A stretch of 64,000 nucleotides of DNA from SIG603 sp964369225 (GCA_964369225.1 CAYJER010000002.1:116239-180238), one strand, 5' to 3'; counted from the stretch's first letter, positions 1-9,319 are shown. The notes: generated by a model not told the origin, from the sequence alone. Numbers and translations are program-made.

Positions 1-588
1 ACCCTCACTGAAAATAAGGTACACGGTTTCTCTAGGAGGTGCAACGCAAAGAGCATTGATAAGTCCCTCATAGTCAAGATTTGTAGCAATTGTTTTTTCG
101 CCTGAATAAATATATTCTATGTCAGAAGTTACAGTAAAGTAAAGCTGAAAAAACTCCTGTGAATTAATAGCATTTTCATCATAAAGAATTTGAGAAAGCT
201 GTTCGAGTGTAACATTCTCTGGTATATCTAATGTTACCTCTGAATCCACTCTTCCAACTGCGAATAGATCGTTAGCACCAGTTGAAAGATAAGTGCCAAA
301 TGTGATACCTACAATAATTACCATGGCAAACCACACAGCCCTAAAGACCCTCTTGTTTTTTATAGCCTTTACCCTATCTCTTTTTTTATGCTCGCTATAT
401 TTTTTCTTTTCTGTCTCATCGTCTTCATATTCTTCACGACTTATTCCACCATTTTGAACGTTGATTAAATCTCTGTCTACATTTACTCTGGGAACTGTCT
501 TAACCTTATCCTCTGAAATATTATCAAGCATTTGATCTGTGACATTAATTTTGAAATCGTCAAATTCATTTAAATATCTGTTATCCAA
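1..588 (-). CDS. mltG: MltG-type endolytic murein transglycosylase, N-terminal part (cut by window edge)
   Basis: The first 196 residues are present and the rest lies beyond position 1. They show a charged cytoplasmic stretch of about 80 residues, one membrane segment at about residues 84-102 (AVWFAMVIIVGITFGTY), then the start of the extracytoplasmic domain with the ENVTLEQLSQILYDENAI pattern typical of YceG/MltG, where a LysM-like subdomain precedes the lytic domain. MltG cleaves nascent glycan strands at the membrane. The start is a TTG at 588, preceded by AAGGAGG nine bases upstream. It overlaps the stop of the cyclo-ligase gene by a few bases, so the two are probably cotranscribed. The catalytic Glu lies outside the window. 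Confidence 0.85.
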   Translation of the reverse strand, partial: MDNRYLNEFDDFKINVTDQMLDNISEDKVKTVPRVNVDRDLINVQNGGISREEYEDDETEKKKYSEHKKRDRVKAIKNKRVFRAVWFAMVIIVGITFGTYLSTGANDLFAVGRVDSEVTLDIPENVTLEQLSQILYDENAINSQEFFQLYFTVTSDIEYIYSGEKTIATNLDYEGLINALCVAPPRETVYLIFSEG

Positions 589-1129
589 AAATTTTTACCT
601 CCTTGATATCTGAAACTATATAATCCATTTTTTTATCATGTATATCTGTTGGAATATACTCTATTATCTGTTCATTATAACACAAACAAATAGAAATTGC
701 ACTACTTTTTTCTAAAAATTTATCGTAATATCCCATACCATAGCCAATTCTTTCACCTTTTTTTGTAAAACCTAAACCAGGCACAAGACAAATAGCCTTG
801 CTTGCTGTGAAAATTTCTTCAGAGCTAGGCTCTAATATATTGTATTTTCCCTTAACTAGCTCACAGAAATTTCTTAACCTAAAAAATTCCATATTGCCAA
901 AATTATCACATTTAGGTGCATAAACTCTTATACCCATTTTAAGAAGTCTATCTATTATATATGTAGTATCAACCTCTGTGCCATGTTTTATAAAAACTAA
1001 TACATTTTCATATTCTAATTTTAATTTAAAAAAATTATTGGTTATTTTTTGGTCTTTTTCTTCTCTGTTTTCAATGTTTGCCCTTATAAGTTTAAGTTCG
1101 GTTCTAAGTTTATTTTTTTCTAACTGCAT
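581..1129 (-). CDS. fau: 5-formyltetrahydrofolate cyclo-ligase
   Basis: The 182-residue product has the normal length for 5,10-methenyltetrahydrofolate synthetase, which converts 5-formyl-THF to 5,10-methenyl-THF using ATP. The family signature is clear near the C-terminus: PGLGFTKKGERIGYGMGYYD, followed by the hydrophobic strand and a conserved ending (DYIVSD). The N-terminal basic helix (KNKLRTELKLIRANIE) is also typical. The gene sits between the DJ-1 gene, whose stop overlaps its start by about 10 bases, and mltG. This tight packing points to one minus-strand transcript. The cytoplasmic one-carbon role is known for the family; nothing odd is visible. Confidence 0.93.
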   Translation of the reverse strand: MQLEKNKLRTELKLIRANIENREEKDQKITNNFFKLKLEYENVLVFIKHGTEVDTTYIIDRLLKMGIRVYAPKCDNFGNMEFFRLRNFCELVKGKYNILEPSSEEIFTASKAICLVPGLGFTKKGERIGYGMGYYDKFLEKSSAISICLCYNEQIIEYIPTDIHDKKMDYIVSDIKEVKIFG

Positions 1130-1659
1130 ATTAGTGCTGCATGAATTTTTTTCGCCATGAACTCGCCTGCTAAAATTTCTGCAAGTTTAATTCCAAATTC
1201 AACCGCTACTCCTGCACCCCTTGCGGTAATAATTTTGCCATCTACACATACTCTTTCGTCTGTGTTTGTAGCACCTCTTAACTCACCCTCAAACCCTGGG
1301 TAGCAAACTGCGTTTCTACCATTTAATATGCCCATGTGGCCTAGAATTGACGGTGCTGCACAGATAGCCGCAATTAATTTATCGTTACTAACACAATAAT
1401 TAATAGAAGTTCTAACTATTGGGTCGTTTTCAAGGTTAAGAGTTCCCGGCATTCCACCAGGTAGAATAATCATTTCCATGTCGTCTGTGTTTATGTCTTT
1501 ACACTCTATGTCAGCTACTACCGAAATTCCATGTGAGCCTGTAATGGTCTTTCCGCCTACTCCAACGGTCTTTATATCAAGCTCGGCTCTTCTTAATATG
1601 TCAAGAGTTGTCACCGCCTCTATTTCTTCAAATCCGCTCGCTAAAAACATATAAATCAT
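1120..1659 (-). CDS. DJ-1/PfpI family protein
   Basis: The ORF extends upstream to 1695, but the start is placed at ATG 1659. There it overlaps the nadE stop as ATGA, a classic translational-coupling junction, and gives the canonical DJ-1 beginning MIYMFLASGFEEIEA. The 179-residue protein has the family Glu in GFEEIEA and the nucleophile-elbow Cys at about residue 100 (AAICAAPSILG). Members are ThiJ/YajL-like proteins linked to oxidative-stress protection, glyoxalase or deglycase activity. The exact activity cannot be told from sequence. It lies within the nadE-DJ-1-fau-mltG run. Confidence 0.88.
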   Translation of the reverse strand: MIYMFLASGFEEIEAVTTLDILRRAELDIKTVGVGGKTITGSHGISVVADIECKDINTDDMEMIILPGGMPGTLNLENDPIVRTSINYCVSNDKLIAAICAAPSILGHMGILNGRNAVCYPGFEGELRGATNTDERVCVDGKIITARGAGVAVEFGIKLAEILAGEFMAKKIHAALICS

Positions 1660-3575
1660 AAATTTCCCTCTATTTCTTCTATTTCTTTCAGCCATACGTT
1701 TACACTAGCATCACTAGGCATTCTAAAATCGCCTCTAGGTGATAATGTTACCGAACCTACCTTAGGTCCATCTGGAATACAACTTCTTTTAAATTGTTGT
1801 GAGAAAAATCTTCTGTAAAAAATTTTCATCCACTTTAAGATAACTTGGCTGTCATATTCACCCTTAAATGCTTCAAGTGCTAGAAAATAAATTTTCTTAG
1901 GAGAAAATGAAAGTCTTAGCAAATAGTAAAGGAAAAAGTCGTGTAGCTGATAAGGACCTACTATCTCCTCTGTTTGTTGACTTATTTCACCGTTTACAGC
2001 TGGAAGCAATTCTGGGCTTACTGGTGTATCTAAGATATCTTGAAGTACTGTTTTTGTTTGTTCATTGTCGCTGTAGTCTCTTACATAGGCAACCAAATGC
2101 CTAATAAGTGTTTTTGGTACAGACGCATTTACACCATACATGCTCATGTGGTCGCCGTTATATGTTGCCCAACCTAAGGCTAGTTCCGATAAATCGCCTG
2201 TTCCTATAACCATTCCACCACTGCTATTAGCCATGTTCATTAGAACTAATGTTCTAACCCTTGCCTGAACATTTTCAAAAGTTACGTCATGCACTGTTTC
2301 ATCGTGTCCAATGTCTTTAAAGTTTGAGCGAACAGTTTCTGTAATATTTACCTCTTTAAGGCTAACCCCTAGGCTCTCACACAATTTTTCGGCATTAGAT
2401 TTTGTCCTATTTGTAGTTCCAAAACAAGGCATTGTAACTGCAACTATGTCTTTTAAAGGCTTGTTTATTAGCTCAAAGGCTTTTACCGTTACAATTAACG
2501 CAAGCGTACTGTCAAGACCGCCCGAAATTCCTACTACAGCAGTCTTACTAAATGTATGCTCAAGTCTTTTTGCTAAACCCTTAGCCTGCATTGTAAGAAT
2601 TTCTTTGCATCTTTTTTCACGTTCAAAATTATTCGACGGAACAAAAGGTGCATTGTCTATTTTTCTTGTAAGCTCTATTTTTTCGTCTATGTCAAAATAC
2701 ACATGTCTGTAGTCTGAATTATCAACACTTCTAAAACTTGTATTTTTTATTCTCTCGTTAAATAATTTTTCTATATCGATTTCAGATATTACTATCTCAT
2801 TTTCAAATATTTCACTTTCGTTTAATAAAGTTCCATTTTCTGCTATTATGTTATGCCCTGCAAAAACCATGTCAGTGCTTGATTCGCCGTCTCCAGCCGC
2901 AGTGTATATATATCCACAAAGAAGCCTAGCAGATTGCCCCTTAACTAGTTCTCTTCTATAACTTGACTTACCTATGGTTTCGTCGCTAGCTGATAAATTC
3001 ACAATTAGTGAAGCTCCTGCCAATGCGTGAAAACTACTAGGAGGCAAAGGCGACCACAGATCTTCACAAATCTCTACTGCTATTTTAAGTCTATTATCAC
3101 CCTTAGCACAAATCAATATATTAGTGCCAAAAGGCACTTCACAACCTAAGTTAATTATTCCACTTAAGCCCAAATTAGCCTCGGTGAAATGTCTCTTTTC
3201 ATAAAACTCACTGTAATTCGGTAAATTTGTTTTCGGTGTGACCGAAAGAATTTTTCCACCTTGAATAGCCACTGCGCAATTATAAAGTGAGCCTTCAAAG
3301 ATAAGCGGAACTCCTATAAAAATTAAAGATTTTAAATTTTCAGTCATTTTAGAAAACTTTATTAGAGATTTTTTCGCTGACTCTTGTAAAGAGTTTTGAA
3401 AAAACAAGTCTCCACAAGTATAGGCAGTTATTAAAAGTTCAGGCAAACAGATAATTTCTGCACCTTTCCCCTCTGCCTTAACTACTTCATCATATGCAGA
3501 ATTAATATTGTATTCGCAATCTGCAACCTTTATTTTTGGAGTGACACTCGCCACCTTAACAAAACCGTATTTCAT
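1656..3575 (-). CDS. nadE: Glutamine-dependent NAD+ synthase
   Basis: This 639-residue two-domain enzyme makes NAD+ from deamido-NAD+, ATP and glutamine-derived ammonia. The N-terminal nitrilase domain carries Glu46 (CLPELL), Lys115 (TPKTNLPNYSEFYEKRHF) and Cys170 (EICEDLW). Their spacing equals that of the catalytic triad of the M. tuberculosis enzyme as I recall it (52/121/176). The C-terminal synthetase domain has the pyrophosphatase loop SGGLDS at about 351-356. The length is normal for the glutamine-dependent form. It is followed by the DJ-1 gene with an ATGA overlap and preceded by the DUF1638 gene with overlap, so it is mid-operon. Confidence 0.95.
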   Translation of the reverse strand: MKYGFVKVASVTPKIKVADCEYNINSAYDEVVKAEGKGAEIICLPELLITAYTCGDLFFQNSLQESAKKSLIKFSKMTENLKSLIFIGVPLIFEGSLYNCAVAIQGGKILSVTPKTNLPNYSEFYEKRHFTEANLGLSGIINLGCEVPFGTNILICAKGDNRLKIAVEICEDLWSPLPPSSFHALAGASLIVNLSASDETIGKSSYRRELVKGQSARLLCGYIYTAAGDGESSTDMVFAGHNIIAENGTLLNESEIFENEIVISEIDIEKLFNERIKNTSFRSVDNSDYRHVYFDIDEKIELTRKIDNAPFVPSNNFEREKRCKEILTMQAKGLAKRLEHTFSKTAVVGISGGLDSTLALIVTVKAFELINKPLKDIVAVTMPCFGTTNRTKSNAEKLCESLGVSLKEVNITETVRSNFKDIGHDETVHDVTFENVQARVRTLVLMNMANSSGGMVIGTGDLSELALGWATYNGDHMSMYGVNASVPKTLIRHLVAYVRDYSDNEQTKTVLQDILDTPVSPELLPAVNGEISQQTEEIVGPYQLHDFFLYYLLRLSFSPKKIYFLALEAFKGEYDSQVILKWMKIFYRRFFSQQFKRSCIPDGPKVGSVTLSPRGDFRMPSDASVNVWLKEIEEIEGNL

Positions 3576-4309
3576 CCAGTATTTCCTCGTTTAATTATAT
3601 TATCATCATATGAATTAATTATCTCTTCGCCTTTAGGCACTATAAGAAAATCATCATTCCAATTACCATTTAGTAAATCCATTATCAAATTTAGTTTGCC
3701 TTGCACTACTTCAAAATCATAGTTTTCGGTTTCAGCTTGCTTTTTAGTAATGTCTATTAGATAAGTTTGGTCGCCTACTCCTGTTTCTATGTAGGTAAAT
3801 TTATTGTAATTTTGCATCCAGTTTCCAAGCGACTGCTCAAGAAAAGCCATTGTTTCCTCGTCGTAGTCCTCATCAACATACTCCATGCCTAATCCCATAT
3901 TTTGAGTTACACTGTTTTGAACATCATTAGGATTAGAATCTCTTTCTATCCAACCAGGTGATTTATAGTAAGTTCCAGAATTAGCGTTAAAATATTCATT
4001 ATAAATTTTGCGTGAACCTAACATCAAGGTAATACAGTCATGAGCTTTGGGTACTACTAAGGTAAGGTTAGCAGAGAGTCCAATTATTCCATTATTGCAC
4101 AATCCGTAACACAAAATTATTGCATCATATTTATCTGAGTCTACTTTATCAATTTCAGCTTGAATTCGTTCTCTCATAATTGTAGCACCGATATCATGCA
4201 ATCCTTTATCAAGTATTGTTATATCGATTATATTCTGTGAAAGAGCAGCACAATAATATAATTCACGTGATAAAATTTCACACGAAATCACCTTGAATTT
4301 CTGTTGCAT
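3572..4309 (-). CDS. DUF1638 domain-containing protein
   Basis: The product of about 245 residues resembles DUF1638 proteins: an N-terminal KFKVISCEIL strand, the central DAIILCYGLCNNGI motif with paired cysteines, then VVPKAHDCITLMLGS and a GTYYKSPGW segment. The function is not established; related genes in anaerobes often sit near corrinoid methyltransferases, which are absent here. Three start codons are possible (4315 GTG, 4312 ATG, 4309 ATG); 4309 is chosen because AGGAG lies five bases upstream. The upstream hypothetical gene ends inside this start region and nadE begins at its stop, so translation is coupled on both sides. Confidence 0.75.
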   Translation of the reverse strand: MQQKFKVISCEILSRELYYCAALSQNIIDITILDKGLHDIGATIMRERIQAEIDKVDSDKYDAIILCYGLCNNGIIGLSANLTLVVPKAHDCITLMLGSRKIYNEYFNANSGTYYKSPGWIERDSNPNDVQNSVTQNMGLGMEYVDEDYDEETMAFLEQSLGNWMQNYNKFTYIETGVGDQTYLIDITKKQAETENYDFEVVQGKLNLIMDLLNGNWNDDFLIVPKGEEIINSYDDNIIKRGNTG

Positions 4310-4311
4310 CA

Positions 4312-5097
4312 TCACTCCTCTATTTTGGTAGTAGTAATTTCTATTTCAAAATACATTTCTATAAATTTTGTGGCTTCTATAATCTCTTCTTTAGTATAAT
4401 CAAGCCTATTTGCTACAACCCATTTATCTTCATTCGTGTCTTTTCTATGGATAACCGCTATCACAAATCCATCAAAAGTATCTTTTTTGATTTCATCTGC
4501 ACCCATTATATAAGCTTCTTGATATTTATTATCTTTTAGCGGAAACTCTTTGACATATCCATAGTTTAGTTCGTAAACTATGTCATTATACCGTGGATGA
4601 GTTGAGTCCTTTGGTCTGTCTACGATTACCGTTACTGGACAACCTAGCATATTAATTCCCAAAAAAGTGTTAGTAATATTATCTGGCGTGTCATAATAAA
4701 AAGCACAATTGTAGTCGTTAATCTTATCTGAATGTTCTGAGTTATACGCAAAAAACAAGGCATCCATAATACATATTCCCTTTGCTTTAGCTATACCTTT
4801 AATTAATCTTTTATAAACTTTTCCAATATCAAAATGCGTAGGAGTAGTATATTTACTCTTTAAAAAATAGTCTTCCTCACCAGTTTCTAAATTATAATCA
4901 TTTACAAAATCATCTGTTACTCTATCTATATTATCACTGTGATAAACATCCGCTAATTTATATATTTTGAGTATTGCACCTTTACCTAAAGTGTTTACTA
5001 CATATCTTGAATTATTTTTAGTCTTTCTTGCAATATATTCTATAAGACTACAAGTAAAAAACAAATCATTATCTTGTTTTGATTCTCTTCCTATCAT
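4312..5097 (-). CDS. Conserved hypothetical protein
   Basis: The 261-residue soluble protein has no catalytic motif I can name. Residues about 1-60 (DLFFTCSLIEYIARKTKN...LADVYHSDNI) look like an all-helical module common in Clostridia, followed by PTHFDIGKVYKRLI. A second half (about 125-250) is rich in strands and contains YDTPDNITNTFLGINMLGCP. I see no signal peptide or membrane segment. Its stop overlaps the start of the DUF1638 gene, so the two are coupled and may work together. It could be a toxin-antitoxin or nucleotide-handling protein, but there is no support beyond context. Confidence 0.7.
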   Translation of the reverse strand: MIGRESKQDNDLFFTCSLIEYIARKTKNNSRYVVNTLGKGAILKIYKLADVYHSDNIDRVTDDFVNDYNLETGEEDYFLKSKYTTPTHFDIGKVYKRLIKGIAKAKGICIMDALFFAYNSEHSDKINDYNCAFYYDTPDNITNTFLGINMLGCPVTVIVDRPKDSTHPRYNDIVYELNYGYVKEFPLKDNKYQEAYIMGADEIKKDTFDGFVIAVIHRKDTNEDKWVVANRLDYTKEEIIEATKFIEMYFEIEITTTKIEE

Positions 5098-5171
5098 TCT
5101 ATTATCTCCTCTGCTGATATTAAATTAATGCTTTATTCCTCGTGATTATCTTTTGTTGCTTATTATTTTGT

Positions 5172-5483
5172 TTAATCATCATATTTACATACATACTTAC
5201 AATATATATCACTATCAGCTATTGTATTAATCAACACTTTATACCTTTTAATTTTAAAACCTAAAATATTATATATCTTAATTTTAGCTTTACATTTTTT
5301 ATTTTGATACAACTCCCACGTAACTGTTCCAAAAACTCTAGGTAAATATTCATATATAGAACCTAGAATATCAGCAGTTACAGCATTACGAGAAAAATTC
5401 ATAGGTTTATCATGTGGCCCTTCTATATCATCTGCCATGCACACACTGTCTCGTAATATTATTATTCTCATCTCTTTTTCCAT
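5172..5483 (-). CDS. Small hypothetical protein
   Basis: A protein of about 103 residues beginning MEKEMRIIILRDSVCMADD; a TTG at 5489 with GGAG six bases upstream is an alternative start two codons earlier. The beginning (MRIIILRDSVCMADDIEGPH) resembles a short conserved N-terminal motif seen in uncharacterised Clostridial proteins. The remainder contains a basic strand-rich part (KCKAKIKIYNILGFKIKRYK). There is no membrane segment. It overlaps the stop of the DUF2500 gene and is probably cotranscribed with it. Function unknown. Confidence 0.6.
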   Translation of the reverse strand: MEKEMRIIILRDSVCMADDIEGPHDKPMNFSRNAVTADILGSIYEYLPRVFGTVTWELYQNKKCKAKIKIYNILGFKIKRYKVLINTIADSDIYCKYVCKYDD

Positions 5484-5485
5484 TA

Positions 5486-5863
5486 TCAATTATAACTCCG
5501 ACTAAACCCTAAAAATCTAGTTCCTTGGAATTTTAAAATTCCCTTATCACCCTCTACCATCATTCCATAATTATAACTATCAACTAATAGTTCTAACCTA
5601 TCACGACTTTCAAATTCAAATGTAACATAATAACTGCTTCTAACAGTACTGTGTGAAACACTGTTAGAAGAGTGATTATTATGCCTTCTAAAGTCTGTTC
5701 TTTTAGTTACTATTGTTGCCGAAACATCTAAAATAGGAGAGTTATTATTCTTTTTCCATGTTGAAACGCCTTTGACTCCTATGCCTATAAACATTGATAT
5801 CACAACAATAAAGCCAACTATAACCATTATAGGTATTACTGAAAAAGCAAAATCCATGCCCAT
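5486..5863 (-). CDS. DUF2500 domain-containing membrane protein
   Basis: This 125-residue protein has one N-terminal membrane segment (residues about 8-30, SVIPIMVIVGFIVVISMFIG) followed by a small beta domain with the DUF2500 pattern: ATIVTKRTDF, SYYVTFEFESRDRLEL, and GDKGILKFQGTRFLGF at the end. The role of the family is unknown; it is a membrane-anchored OB-like fold facing outside or the membrane surface. The start at 5863 is supported by GGAGG eight bases upstream. It forms a pair with the small gene at 5172. Confidence 0.8.
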   Translation of the reverse strand: MGMDFAFSVIPIMVIVGFIVVISMFIGIGVKGVSTWKKNNNSPILDVSATIVTKRTDFRRHNNHSSNSVSHSTVRSSYYVTFEFESRDRLELLVDSYNYGMMVEGDKGILKFQGTRFLGFSRSYN

Positions 5864-5878
5864 GATTTATCCTCCATA

Positions 5879-6916
5879 TTAAAACAGATATTTTAAAAAG
5901 TCAAATTTCTTTTTCTTTTGTAGTTTTATCACAAGCAAACCTAACAATATATTTACAACAAGCACTATTATATATAATTCTAAGTTGTTAAAGTTTGCAA
6001 TAAAATTTGTTATGTAAAAACTAATAAAAAGGTGGAAACCAAAAATAATTACAGATAATTTCCTTGCATCATATGCAAATTGCAGATTTTTTTTCGGTAA
6101 TTTAACCGAACATAAACATAAAAATGCAAAAATTGCTACTACAGGAGTTAAGAAAATCATATTCTGCTCTTTATGATTAGTAAGAGATTTAATCCAATAC
6201 TCTTCAATATTCATAATTAAGAAAGCCGACACAGCACAAATTGCATAAATTACTGGTCTAAGGCGTATTCTATGACTGTTTTCACTTAACAAGTAACCTA
6301 TACACACCATTGGAAAACCAAAAAATAATCCATTTCTAGTAGAATAAAACACCATGTTATGTAGCTGTAAAAATTGGTTTATACCAGAGAAACCAGATAA
6401 TAGATTAGAGTAAGCATCACCAAAAACACCAATAGTATAAAGTACAATAATTAATGGAACCAATACTTTGTTTGAAACTTTTAGTTTTTGAGTAACGAAA
6501 TACGCTAGTACAAACGCTACTAATAAACCAACAAAATACCATAATTGTAATGTACCATTTATAAAATAGTTTCTTACAAGTCTTAACGCAATATCGCCGA
6601 ACGAAAGTCCCTCGCTTATATATCCTATAAGAATTTGTGGCAGATAAAGCAAAGAATATACTATATACATAAGAACTATTCTATGTATATGCCTTAAAAA
6701 CTTGTCTTTATCTTTTATTGATCTCGAACCAAAGTATCCCGATGTAATAAAGAATATAGGCACTGCTACTCTCGAGAATACTTGGCCGAACCAAAAAGAA
6801 AACTCTGAATTAATTTGTGCAAACGGAGTTAAATGTATTGCAACTACCAAAAAGCTTAAGAAAACCTTAAAAAAGTCCAGTACCATGTACTCACTTTTAT
6901 CTTTTAATAAATTCAT
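5879..6916 (-). CDS. Acyltransferase 3 family membrane protein
   Basis: A 345-residue polytopic protein with about ten hydrophobic segments and a lysine-rich C-terminus. The N-terminal signature VLDFFKVFLSFLVVAIHLTPF contains the His typical of acyltransferase-3 (OafA/YrhL-like) proteins, followed by SRVAVPIFFITSGYFGSRSI, another family hallmark. Such proteins O-acylate cell-surface glycans, or are predicted to. No polysaccharide genes lie directly beside it, but dTDP-sugar genes start 3.5 kb away. The acyl donor and substrate cannot be inferred. Confidence 0.82.
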   Translation of the reverse strand: MNLLKDKSEYMVLDFFKVFLSFLVVAIHLTPFAQINSEFSFWFGQVFSRVAVPIFFITSGYFGSRSIKDKDKFLRHIHRIVLMYIVYSLLYLPQILIGYISEGLSFGDIALRLVRNYFINGTLQLWYFVGLLVAFVLAYFVTQKLKVSNKVLVPLIIVLYTIGVFGDAYSNLLSGFSGINQFLQLHNMVFYSTRNGLFFGFPMVCIGYLLSENSHRIRLRPVIYAICAVSAFLIMNIEEYWIKSLTNHKEQNMIFLTPVVAIFAFLCLCSVKLPKKNLQFAYDARKLSVIIFGFHLFISFYITNFIANFNNLELYIIVLVVNILLGLLVIKLQKKKKFDFLKYLF

Positions 6917-6954
6917 ACTATTCCCTTTTAATTATAACTTATAAAGTTATAAAA

Positions 6955-8367
6955 TCATTCCCTACCACTCCAACAATAGGTGCAGAGTGTGCTAGGGTCT
7001 ATTCCTATTGACTCAACTAAATCATCTAATCTGTGGAATCTTAGTGAAGTAAAGTTAAGTCTCTTTCTTATTTCTTCTACCATATCATGGTAATTCTTGC
7101 TGTCAGGATCAGCATAATCAAACAATACCTCGTCTGAAACATTTTCTCCCTCACGTTCTTTAATAATTCTTCTTGTGATTAGGTCTAAATGAGAATTAGA
7201 ACGTGAGAAGTCTAAGTATTTACAACCAAAAAGAAGTGGCGGACAAGCAGGCCTAATGTGAACTTCTTTAGCTCCACTTTGGTAAAGAAATTCTGTAGTC
7301 TCGCCTAATTGAGTTCCTCTAACTATAGAGTCGTCTATAAGTAGTAGGCTCTTATCCTTGATTAAATCTTCAATTGCTATAAGTTTCATTTTAGCAATTA
7401 AATTTCTTTGTGATTGCTGAGTAGGCATGAATGATCTAGGCCATGTAGGAGTATATTTAATAAATGGTCTTGCAAAAGGAGTACCAGACTCATTGGCATA
7501 ACCTATAGCATGAGCCGTACCAGAGTCAGGCACACCGGCTACAATGTCAGCTTTAATGTTGTCTCTTTTAGCAAGCATTTTACCACATACATATCTCATA
7601 GCCTCAACATTAACACCCTCGTATCCTGCTGTAGGGTAGCCGTAATAAACCCAAAGGAAAGAACAAATCTTAAGTTTGTCTTGCTGTGCTTCTGCCTTAA
7701 CTATAACTTCATCCTTAGAAACCTCTACAATTTCGGCAGGACCTAGTTCCCTTAGTTTAGAATAACCTAAATTATGGAAAGAAAAATCTTCAAAAGCTAA
7801 ACAATGAGCATCTTCTTTTTTTCCTATAACTATAGGAGTTCTTCCGAATTTGTCTCTTGCTGCTATTATCTTGTCATTTTTTAAGATAAGAATAGACATT
7901 GAACCCTCAATTTTTTCTTGAGCGTACTTTATTCCCTCTATTAGACATGGTTTAGTGTTAATTAGTCTTGCTGTAAGCTCTGTAGAATTTACATTCCCGT
8001 CACTCATTTCAAAGAATTGGGCGTTTCCATGGCTTAAAAGCTCGTCTTCGAGTTGCTTCTTGTTTGCTATTTTTCCTAAAGTAGTTATAGCGTAACTACC
8101 TAAGTGAGATCTCACAAGTAAAGGCTGTGGATCTGTGTCAGAAATACAACCTATTCCTGTTTGTCCCTCTAGCGACTTTAAATCGTGTTCAAACTTTGTT
8201 CTAAAAGGTGTATTCTCAATGTTATGAATTATACGATTATAGCCTGTCTCATTATTGTATACTGCCATTCCTCCACGCCTTGTGCCTAGATGAGAATGAT
8301 AATCTATTCCAAAAAACAACTCCAACTCACAATTTTCTTTTGATGCTATGCCAAAAAAACCGCCCAT
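6955..8367 (-). CDS. Amidophosphoribosyltransferase-like (PurF paralogue) lacking the N-terminal Cys
   Basis: This 470-residue protein has the PurF architecture. An Ntn-hydrolase-like N-terminal domain (RSHLGSYAITTLG at about 86-98) is followed by a phosphoribosyltransferase domain with the PRPP loop LLLIDDSIVRGT at about 341-352. Cysteines at 375, 382, 462 and 465 sit where Fe-S cluster ligands lie in the Bacillus-type enzyme. The sequence starts MGGFFGIAS, not MCGI..., so the Cys nucleophile for glutamine hydrolysis is absent. It may use ammonia, or have another role. No pur genes are nearby. Purine biosynthesis proper is therefore uncertain. Confidence 0.8.
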   Translation of the reverse strand: MGGFFGIASKENCELELFFGIDYHSHLGTRRGGMAVYNNETGYNRIIHNIENTPFRTKFEHDLKSLEGQTGIGCISDTDPQPLLVRSHLGSYAITTLGKIANKKQLEDELLSHGNAQFFEMSDGNVNSTELTARLINTKPCLIEGIKYAQEKIEGSMSILILKNDKIIAARDKFGRTPIVIGKKEDAHCLAFEDFSFHNLGYSKLRELGPAEIVEVSKDEVIVKAEAQQDKLKICSFLWVYYGYPTAGYEGVNVEAMRYVCGKMLAKRDNIKADIVAGVPDSGTAHAIGYANESGTPFARPFIKYTPTWPRSFMPTQQSQRNLIAKMKLIAIEDLIKDKSLLLIDDSIVRGTQLGETTEFLYQSGAKEVHIRPACPPLLFGCKYLDFSRSNSHLDLITRRIIKEREGENVSDEVLFDYADPDSKNYHDMVEEIRKRLNFTSLRFHRLDDLVESIGIDPSTLCTYCWSGRE

Positions 8368-8403
8368 ATATTCTTTCCTTGCCTTTCTAATTTAAAACCG
8401 ATA

Positions 8404-9258
8404 TTAACCTTCGTACTTAACTATCTCTATTTTTTCTATAATTACATCTTCTGTTGGTTTGTTATACATAGCGTCAGCCTCAACTGTGCTGATTTGATCT
8501 GCTATCTCTAAACCTTCATAAACTTGTGCAAAAACAGTGTGACCGTTTCCGCCAGCGTTTAAAGCTCCATCAAGATTTAAGTTTCCGCCATCTTTATAAA
8601 CTTCTTTAATAGCGTCAGTAATTAAATCTGTGTTTACAGGGTAAAATCCGTATTGAGCATAGAATAGGTCTTCATTAGGAAGGTACATATCTTGATATAT
8701 TTGCTCGTTATAATCCCAATCTGGAACCGCTGTGTTTGTGTTAATAAAGAACTGTGAGCCATTTGTTGCAGGTCCTGCATTAGCCATAGCCACTGAACCT
8801 CTAATGTTTAAAAGCTTGTCAGAGAACTCATCTTCAAAATCAGCACCCCAAACACTCTCGCCACCTGTACCATTGCCTAGTGGATCTCCGCCTTGAATCA
8901 TAAAGTCTTCAATAACACGGTGGAATATTAGTCCATCAAAGTAACCATCTACAGCATGTTTTTTGAAATTATATACTGTCATAGGTGCTATTTCTGGGAA
9001 AAATCTTAATTTAATCACACCCATATTTGTTGTTATAATCGCTACTTCCTCGCCTACCTCTGGATTTTCAAGTTGGAAGCCAACTTCCTCATTTGTACCT
9101 ACTGCTACCAGTGTGTCTTTTTCTACAAGACTTGTGTTTTCAAGTACACTTGTTTCATCTGTTATTTTGCCTATTTCATCTTCTGATACTGAACTAGAAC
9201 AAGCTACTGTGCCAAACGCAAGTATTGCTGCTAATGCTAAAATAATTAGTTTTTTCAT
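8404..9258 (-). CDS. Cyclophilin-type peptidyl-prolyl isomerase lipoprotein
   Basis: A 284-residue secreted isomerase. The signal peptide ends in a lipobox with the acylated Cys at residue 20 (AFGTVAC), so the protein is tethered to the outer face of the membrane. A short linker (about 20-75) precedes the cyclophilin domain, recognised by VYNFKKHAVDGYFDGLIFHR, FMIQGGDPLGNGTGG and GSQFFINT. An insertion between FINTNTAVPDWDYN and VFAQVYEGLEIAD is longer than in minimal cyclophilins, as in several Firmicute homologues. It folds exported proteins. It has its own promoter (9291-9319) and is divergent from the S1-domain gene. Confidence 0.93.
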   Translation of the reverse strand: MKKLIILALAAILAFGTVACSSSVSEDEIGKITDETSVLENTSLVEKDTLVAVGTNEEVGFQLENPEVGEEVAIITTNMGVIKLRFFPEIAPMTVYNFKKHAVDGYFDGLIFHRVIEDFMIQGGDPLGNGTGGESVWGADFEDEFSDKLLNIRGSVAMANAGPATNGSQFFINTNTAVPDWDYNEQIYQDMYLPNEDLFYAQYGFYPVNTDLITDAIKEVYKDGGNLNLDGALNAGGNGHTVFAQVYEGLEIADQISTVEADAMYNKPTEDVIIEKIEIVKYEG

Positions 9259-9290
9259 CGTATTAATCCTTTCAATTTACATTCATTATA

Positions 9291-9319
9291 ATTATATAAA
9301 AAATTTGTTAAATTTGCAA
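9291..9319 (-). promoter_or_regulatory. Promoter of the cyclophilin gene
   Basis: Read on the minus strand: -35 TTGCAA (9314-9319), a 17-base spacer, and -10 TATAAT (9291-9296), about 33 bases upstream of the cyclophilin start codon. The spacing is ideal for a housekeeping sigma factor. Confidence 0.7.
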
